Shown: positions 57,730 through 64,000 of the stretch, piece by piece
Layout of the letters: each line of letters starts with the position of its first letter
Position numbering within the stretch: the first letter of the stretch is position 1
Assembly (NCBI GenBank): GCA_023935145.1
Contig: CM043702.1
Span: 109,186,588 to 109,250,587, forward strand
Reading direction: 5' to 3'
Length of the DNA: 64,000 nucleotides
Source of the DNA: Bretschneidera sinensis
Lineage: Eukaryota; Streptophyta; Magnoliopsida; Brassicales; Akaniaceae
Notes under the pieces: generated by a model
What the model saw: only the letters and a program-made list of their open reading frames with translations
Databases searched by the model: none
What the model was told of the DNA's origin: nothing
Translations under genes and position numbers: made by a program

Positions 57730-58860
57730 ATGAGGAAAGGGAAGAAAACTGAAACTTTTCCCCTTAAGATAAAAGACTTTAGAGATGAAGTCAAAGGTCC
57801 CCGTGGTCAGCCCATGGAAGAGTTGACAATCGTTCCGCTTGGTGAAGACATCTCCAGAACAGTCCATATCGATTGTAGTCTCCTCGAAAAGCTCAAGGAG
57901 TTACTTCTCTCTTTTCTTTGGAGAAATCAAGACTTATTTGTGTGGTTAGCCTCAGATATGCTAGGGATCAGCCCTGATGTGATCGTGCACCGGATGAATG
58001 TGGAGCCGAGCCATAAACCAGTTATTCAAAAGAAAAGATCATCCATCCCAAAAAGGCAAGCCACCATTAAGATGAAAGTTGATAAACTCCTCACAACTGG
58101 CTTAATTCGGGAGACAGACTATCTCGACTGGGTGTCTAATTTGGTGATGGTAAGAAAACCCAACGGCAAGTGATGAATTTGCATTGAATTCACAAATCTG
58201 AACTAGGCCTGTTCGAAAGACAGTTTTCTCTTACCACTGATAGATCAGTTGGTTGACGCCACCTCAAGGTATGAATTTTTTACTTTCATGGATGTCTATT
58301 CTGGCTATAACTAGATCCTTATGCACGAGCCTGACCAAGAGAAAATAGCCTTCATCACTAACTAAGGGTTGTACTGTTACAAAGTCATGTCGTTTAGGCT
58401 TAAAAATGTCAAGGCAACCAATTAGAGATTGGTGAACAAGATCTTTCATGAGCAAATCAGAAGAAATATGAAAGTTTATGTGGATAACATATTGGTCAAA
58501 AGTGTTAAAGCTAAGGACCAGAACTCTGACCTAGATGAGGTATTCGAGATACTTTGGTATCATCAAATAAAGTTGAACCTTGCTAAATAAGCATTTGGAG
58601 TCATTGGAGGGAAGTTCCTTGGTTTTATGGTCACCTAGAGAGGAATAAAGGCTAACCTAGAGCAGATTGAGGCTATCTTTGGCATGACCCCTCCTCAGAC
58701 AAGAAAGAAAGTACAGAGATTGACAGGACATTTAGCGGAACTTAGTCATTTCATGTCGAAATATGGAGAGAAATGTCTCCCTTTCTTCAGAGCCATTAGG
58801 AAGCCAAAGAACTTTATCTGGACTGAAAAACTGTCAGAAAGCCTTTGAAGAGATGAAAAA
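57730..58860 (+). pseudogene. Element C reverse transcriptase
   Basis: 57730-58173 is open and covers the RT N-terminus (VIVHRMNVEPSHKPVIQKKR, VDKLLTTGLIRE). Beyond it stops at about 58171, 58204, 58312 and 58362 break the frame. Readable are FFTFMDVYSGYN, YCYKVMSFRLKN and MKVYVDNILVKS. The catalytic motif is YVDN instead of YVDD, so the second aspartate is lost. The connection domain (FLGFMVT, TPPQTRKKVQRLTGHLAELSHF) ends at about 58850. Confidence 0.75.
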
Positions 58861-58889
58861 GTATTTGAGTTCTTCGCCGCTTCTGATCA

Positions 58890-59265
58890 AGCCTATTGCG
58901 GGAGAGGAACTCTACCTATATCTGTCGGTTGGGTAAGAAATGGTGGCATTTATTTTGATTCGGGAGATATGGGTATCCAGAAACCCATATACTATGATAG
59001 CAAAGTCCTTCACGATGCCGAAGCACAGTACCTTCTGATAGAAAAGATTATGTATCCCCTCTTAATTACAGCACAAAAACTTTGGTCGTGTTTCCAAGCA
59101 CACACCATCGTCCTCTTAACAGATCAGCTACTGAGACAAGTGCTTCATAAGTCAGACATTTCGGGGAGAATGGTCAAGTGGTCCATAGAGCTCGAAGAGT
59201 TTGACATCCGATACAACCCCCGAAAAGCGATCAAGGTTGAGGCTCTTGCGGACTTCATCGTGTAA
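58890..59265 (+). pseudogene. Element C first RNase H (gypsy type)
   Basis: LYLYLSVG, then 58969-59265: KPIYYDSKVLHDAEAQYLLIEK, TIVLLTDQLLRQVLHKSDI, GRMVKWSIELEEFDIRYNPRK and ALADFIV. This is the standard RT-linked RNase H of the Tat lineage, which ends ...QALADFI(V/A). The frame is shifted before 58969. Confidence 0.75.
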
Positions 59266-59324
59266 ACAACGCTCCAGATAGGTTCGAGCAAAGCACCAGA
59301 ATCAAAGATAGCCGAGAAAATTCC

Positions 59325-59608
59325 GTAGTGGACTCTTCACATAGATGGCTGCTCGAACAATACGACTCACCATCGAATATGCTTTAAGGTTTAAGTTCAA
59401 AGCTTCCAAAAATGAAGCAGAATATGAGGCATTACTTGCAGAGATGAAACTAGCAAAAGCGATAGCTGCTAAAGCCCTGGACATATACAATGACTCGCAA
59501 TTGGTTGTAAATCAAATGAATGGTGAATTGAAGCCCGGGGTGAGAAGATTGCTCGGTATCATTAGAAGGCTAAAGAACTTGCCACTATATTCAGAGCATT
59601 TTGGATAA
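59325..59608 (+). pseudogene. Element C second RNase H (archaeal-type)
   Basis: LHIDGCSN (59329-59355, frame-shifted from the next part), then 59345-59608: FKASKNEAEYEALLAEMKLAKA, LDIYNDSQLVVNQMNGELKPG. This is the RVT_3/archaeal-type RNase H that follows the first one in Tat elements; the D, E and D motifs are recognisable. Its presence defines the lineage. Confidence 0.75.
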
Positions 59609-59971
59609 CTCAAGTTCCTCGGACAGAGAATTCGAAAGCTGATGCTCTAGCCCGACTCTCCTCCTCTCGATGGACCGGGCTAACCCAAGTCATTTCCCTT
59701 GAGACTCTCACCTCTTCGAACATTGATAAAGTACCTGTATTGCCAGTGACTAAAAGAGAGACGTAGGCAGGCCCGATCCTCTAGTATTTATGTGACGGTC
59801 AGCGTCCTAAGTTAAAGAGTGAGGCCAGAAAAATTATCTCTCGCGCTTCCCAATACGTAGTCACAGATGAACAGTTATACAAAAATGGTCTCACGACACC
59901 TTATTTGAAGTGTCTCGAACCTATTGAGGCCGATTACACTCTTCGGGAAGTTCATGAAGGATATGCAGGAA
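59609..59971 (+). pseudogene. Element C integrase start, cut by element D
   Basis: Plus-strand frames with VPRTENSKADALARLSSS and EADYTLREVHEGYAG, the linker and first residues of gypsy integrase's zinc domain. Cut at 59971 by the LTR of element D. The remainder of the element is beyond the window or lost. Confidence 0.65.
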
Positions 59972-61259
59972 TGTTGTGCATTTATTTACCTAAATAAATA
60001 AGTAAATAATCGTACTTATTTTACTTGCAAGTGCACAAGGTCAATGGTAACATAGTGTGCAAGTGCGAGATTATTTCCACAGGGATTGGTGAATTTTGAT
60101 TTAGAATTAGTTTCCCAAAGTAAAAAGAGAAATAAATGTGAAGTGTGAGTTTAATAATAATAATAAGGACATATGGCTGTGATATCCACCACTAATTACA
60201 CTTTCCCACTAAGTAAGGTACCAATGCTCTAATCTTATTATGAATACCTAATGGTTGCCAACCTAAGGGCTTGGTCCACAACTTAGGCTATTGATCTCCC
60301 TAAGCAACGAGTTAGGCATGGTGTATACTCTAACTCTTTTCTCTCTTAAGGGATTCAGTATGGGTGTATACTGAGTTATTCCTTAAGAGAACATAAGGGC
60401 TGTGGAGATCGACAACCACGCGGGACCTAGGGCTTGGTCCACTCCCGGTTTCTCATGTTGATTAACCCAAGAATCCGGTGTGGATATCTTTTGTTACTTT
60501 TTGTTGAACCCAGGATTCGGTCATCCAAATTGATTTAACTAACCAATCCATACCACATGCATAAGTTGATCAGACACATACATATGAGGAATTTAAATAC
60601 AAACAGGTATTAATCAAGTTAAGCATTATAACATGGCTATAGGCAAAGGTAATCAATGAATATATATGTGGAAAAGCATAACTAAGGCTTCAATCGAGCC
60701 CTATAAGAGTTTATTTACACATGCTAGTTGAACTAAACATTATAACCATAATGAAACAAAAACAGAAAAATAAAATCCGAAGAAGACTTGGGAGACGAGT
60801 CGTCAATTCCTCTCCTAAGCTTGCAACTTCAAGTCTAAAACAAAAGGTATGATTTTTGTGTTTTACAAGGATATATATAGGGCCCTAAGGGTGCCCCGAA
60901 ACCTTAATTTCCTGTTTGAGGTCTAGAGACTTCTTTCCATATCTGGCTCTGCCGCCTCTAGAGTGTGTGCGCTCGAGTGCATACGGGCTGCGCTCGAGTG
61001 CATGAGTGAGCTCGAGCCTTCTAAGTGTGTGCTCGTGCCCTATGCGCTCATACCCAAGGGAGGTGCACTCGAGCGCACCTTGTTGGATTTGTATAACTTT
61101 ACTTTTCATCCCTTGAAGCTCCAAAATGTCATCTTTTTGCCCAAGCCCTGTGAAAAACACATAAAACATGAAAATGAAATAGAATCTACTAAAACAGATA
61201 AATAAAGAGCCTCAAGCGTAAATTAAGGGGCTTAAATATGACTATTTAAGCATTTATCA
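59972..61259 (-). repeat. Element D 3' LTR
   Basis: 1,288 bp on the minus strand, TGATAAATGC at 61259 to ...GCACAACA at 59972, the same terminal CACAACA as element A. A polypurine tract (GTAAGTTTGAGGGTG, minus, 61260-61274) precedes it. TATATATAG is near 60870 (minus). CTCGAG-centred motifs form an array at 60967-61079. The other LTR is outside the window. Confidence 0.7.
60967..61079. repeat. CTCGAG-type palindrome array in element D LTR
   Basis: Repeats of gcgctcgagtgca, tgcactcgagcgca and related strings; five or six units, some truncated. Confidence 0.7.
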
Positions 61260-62528
61260 CACCCTCAAACTTACATATTTCTAGTCCCTTAGCAATACAA
61301 AACGAAAAGACTATGTCAAAACAAAATTTGAAGATAAATGCATTTTTTCATGATATCCAAAAATTTGGGTTGCACATAAAACCATTATGGTCGTTCATGA
61401 GTAAGCTTATAATAAAAACACATTTTTATATTGAATAAGGGTCTTTAAAAGCTCATGTTACTTACCTAAGGGTGGCTGAAGACATCACGAGTTTGATTTG
61501 TGTGTGATGAGTTAGCACATATAAGATGGGGCTTCCAAATAATTTTCACGTATAGTGTTTCAGTACCCAAACCTTCATCGAATTCCTTATTAAAAAAAAC
61601 AAAACTGGTATAACGCTTGGTTCTTTTCTTTTCTTTTCTTTTATCACTTTACTTTTTGCCATATTGAGTTCCATTAAGCTTTCTAATTGACCCTTGTAAC
61701 TAGTGTTTAGCCAATGACTCCCAAACCAGATGGTTTTAGGGCATTAGGTGTAAAGACACCCCTAAGGAGTTACTAACTCGAGTCAAAAAAGCTACGGAAC
61801 TAACAGGTCTTAATGCTTCTAAGTGAAATTTCCACCTTTTGACGTGAGCACTCACTGCTTACTGAGGCAAGAGGCCCAGTTACTCAGTGAAAATTTTTAT
61901 TATGATCATTAAATGCTTAATTCCCATCTTTTGACGTGAACACTCACTGCTTACTGAGGAAAAAGGTCCAGTTACTCAGTGGAAAGTTTTTAATAATCAT
62001 TAGAAGCTTTTTATTCTCTTTTTGCATGATGGGCATTTTTCTTTATTTTTCTTATGCCAAAATATTCTTTTAACAAGTTATCCGATTATAGTTAGGTCAT
62101 GGAAACATATACATAAGAATTATATGTCATACCCCACACAAATGCGTGCTACTGTGGTCGTGTTAGATCGAGATCAAACTCGTGAATTCTTAAGTGCCTT
62201 GAGGTAGGTAACTAAACTTTTTAAAATTCCTATTGAAAAGACTATGTGTTCCAGATTTTAAGCTTACTAATGAAGTTTTATCATATTTTTATTTCAACCA
62301 AAAATTTTATCACAAAATGATCCTGCATTTATCTTTTCTTAAAAAAAACCTTGGACTTAATGTGTGCATGCTTTTCCAGTGTGTGCATGTGTCTCCCACT
62401 ACCCCCAAACTTAATATACACATTGTCCCCAATGTGTGTGTGGCATGAAAAGATTTGACCTGGGAGATGGAGAACTGGATTGCTTGTATTGCTCGTACAC
62501 GCCCCCAAACTTGAACTGGATGCACGCA
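61260..62528 (-). other. Element D 3' noncoding region
   Basis: No ORF. Holds the conserved duplicated block (61838-61900, 61920-61990) and a ~50-bp stretch around 61710-61790 matching element A 41250-41320, in the same order relative to the LTR. Short frames here are shadows. Confidence 0.6.
61838..61990 (-). repeat. Duplicated conserved block in element D
   Basis: Two copies of the block also duplicated in element A at 41041-41210 (ttgacgtgaacactcactg / cttactgaggcaagagg on the plus strand). Confidence 0.7.
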
Positions 62529-63168
62529 CTAAGTTCCTGACAAAGAAAAATAAACATTGTGCCGAAAAACAACAAATATGGATAATAAACATGTAAATAT
62601 AAACATAAATAAAAGAAAAATACTATAATAAAAAGGATATGCTTTGGGATGCCTCCCATGAGTGCTAAGTTTTACGTCTTCAGCCAGACGGAGTATCCTC
62701 TCACTGTTGATCATCGGGTGCTACAGTCGAATAGGTACTGGGCACCAGAGGTAGGCGATCAAGGATGGCCTGTAGGATCACCTCCTGCTGTGTAAACTGC
62801 GCCTCCAACCCATCTATCCGCTGATTGATCAAAAGGGTCGCCTCACGATCCTCTCGACGGATGTTTGTGGTGGTTAGCTCTATGAATCTGCCCTGGACCG
62901 AGGAGGATAGAATCTCTGGTCTGGTGCAGTCATAGGTCAGGTTCTCATAGAAGCTGACCATAAATCTGGTGTAAGCCGTAGAACAGACCGGTTTGAACAA
63001 TCTTTTGAGACCCCGGGCCTTGAACTCTTGGACCACCCATCTTGTGGCGTCCAAACTCTTGAAGTCCTCATCTATGTGAAATGCAGTCTTGAACAGTATT
63101 TCACGTTGCTTGAAACTAGGCCGGGTGGTCTGGTGGCCACTGCTGGAGGCTCGGGAAGTGGAAGCCAT
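62529..63168 (-). CDS. Element D accessory 3' ORF (plant-transposon-protein type)
   Basis: Open for 155 codons from ATG 63168 (MASTSRASSSGHQ) to 62701, with a helical N-terminus, FKSLDATRWVV, TAYTRFMVSFYENLTYDC and SSVQGRFIEL, then a Gln/Leu-rich coiled-coil-like C-terminus (LEAQFTQQEVILQAIL). A second frame (62529-62714) with VKLSTHGRHPKAYPF follows, as after integrase in element A. It resembles the accessory ORF of element B in the FYxNL...SxxG block and may be a truncated version. Function unknown. Confidence 0.6.
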
Positions 63169-63204
63169 GTGCTGGAGAAAAAACGGTGTAGCTTCTGGTG
63201 TGAT

Positions 63205-63286
63205 TGCGCTCGATCATAGTTGATGGTGCACTCGATCGCACAGATTGAGGTGCACTCAATCACAAAGTACCAGTGCTCGAGCACAC
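63205..63286. repeat. Palindrome array in element D accessory-ORF leader
   Basis: gcgctcgatca, tgcactcgatcgca, tgcactcaatca, tgctcgagcaca: four related units directly upstream of the accessory ATG (63168, minus). Confidence 0.6.
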
Positions 63287-63373
63287 TGAGTCAGACAATT
63301 TGTCGAACAGTTGATGTGCAACAAACACTCGAAGCTGTAGAAAAACAGATCCCACGAACTCGATCCTAACCCC

Positions 63374-63500
63374 CTGCAAATATGAAATAATCTCAATAAA
63401 AAACAACCATAACACAAGATAAATAATAGTAGAAAGATTTTCTCAATCAAGAACCGTGTGATGGTGTATAAATATTTAGAAAAAAAATATATGGGTATAC
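63374..63500 (-). other. Candidate intron in element D accessory-ORF leader
   Basis: On the minus strand ACAAG|GTATACC at 63500 and a T-rich tract ending TTTGCAG|GG at 63374 make a 127-bp GT-AG intron. Upstream (63510-63660) is a CT/CA-rich stretch like a plant 5' UTR. Prediction from sequence only. Confidence 0.4.
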
Positions 63501-63754
63501 CTTGTGTTCTAAGGACGACAATGGTTATGCAATGGGAAGGAGAAAAAAAATGTTTTGCTGGTGGTGGTGTTCGTTTATGGTTGTGAGGTAGTGGTGGTGT
63601 GAGGTGCTGGAGGTGAGAGGGAGGTTTAGAAGTAGATTTTGAGTTGGGTGAGGGTAAGTGCGATAGATGGAAATAGGAAGTGCACTGGAGCGTAAGGTAA
63701 GAAAAATGAATTTGTGAGTGAAGTGTGAATAAAAGCCCTCATGTGCCTTCTCTG

Positions 63755-63877
63755 CCTCGAGTGCGCTCGAGTGCATAGTGAAATGCACTCGATCGCACTT
63801 ATACGTAAGTGTGCTTGTTCATGACGGGGGCAGTGGATGTGCGGTTGAGCACACTGAATGGTGCGCTCGAGCGCAAG
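63755..63877. repeat. Palindrome array upstream of element D leader
   Basis: ctcgagtgcgctcgagtgca, tgcactcgatcgca, ttgagcaca and tgcgctcgagcgca occur between 63755 and 63877, upstream of the candidate leader and intron. Confidence 0.65.
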
Positions 63878-64000
63878 GCAGCATATATGGACAAAATAAA
63901 AACTTACTAAGTTTGGCATGATAAAGTAAGAACAATACAACCTTAACCTTACTGTACTTTAGTGGCTTCAGTACCACTAACCTCGATAGAGGCGCTTGAG
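63878..64000. other. Window edge, no recognised feature
   Basis: AT-rich sequence belonging to element D's internal region; pol would lie beyond the window end. Confidence 0.3.

Noticed and set aside
1..64000. CRISPR array, rRNA, tRNA genes or prokaryotic operons
   Set aside because: No regularly spaced repeats with unique spacers and no RNA gene signature; the tRNA-like strings are primer-binding sites.

Overview
This is plant nuclear DNA, most likely from a dicot. It is almost entirely nested transposable elements plus an endogenous pararetrovirus. Nothing in it looks bacterial, and I found no intact host gene, rRNA, tRNA or CRISPR array. The AT-rich background, Ty1/copia and Ty3/gypsy elements with tRNA-Met or tRNA-Asp type primer-binding sites, solo LTRs with target-site duplications and several Athila/Tat-lineage gypsy elements point to repeat-rich, probably pericentromeric chromatin. 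The species cannot be named from this sequence.

Layout. 1-976: 3' end and truncated LTR of an Athila-type gypsy element. 977-20193: two head-to-tail, minus-strand copies of a caulimovirid-like endogenous pararetrovirus (EPRV; florendovirus/petuvirus-like: movement protein, coat protein, CCHC finger, protease, RT, RNase H, then a second ORF), repeat unit about 7.7 kb. Copy 1 is split by a Ty1/copia element (6622-12215) with an unusual circle-like end structure. 20194-24472: minus-strand gypsy gag/LTR remnants. 24473-26608: a 2.1 kb foldback element with about 0.92 kb arms. 26880-28850: tandemly duplicated copia gag remnant. 28910-30239: a miniature LTR element (TRIM-like). 30585-52988: an Athila-lineage gypsy element, bounded by its two LTRs, that has received two solo LTRs in gag and a complete 10.1 kb SIRE-like copia element (41580-51684, minus) in its 3' noncoding region. 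52989-55050: no recognised content. About 55050-59971: decayed Tat-lineage gypsy with two RNase H domains, broken by the LTR of another minus-strand Athila-like element (59972 to beyond the window end).

All coding regions are retroelement or viral and nearly all are broken by stops, frameshifts or deletions. The least damaged is the SIRE-like copia element. The most interesting signals are regulatory. (i) Three different LTR types carry an exact or near-exact plant snRNA-type upstream element (RTCCCACATCG) 32-33 bp before a TATA box. (ii) Two unrelated elements (copia and gypsy) have arrays of self-complementary 12-14-mers both in the LTR and directly upstream of an extra 3' ORF. In the copia element the array is followed by a TATA box and pyrimidine-rich leader, suggesting an internal promoter. 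In the gypsy element a good candidate intron lies in the leader. (iii) The EPRV has an array of near-identical hairpins just upstream of its probable promoter. All alignments were made by eye.
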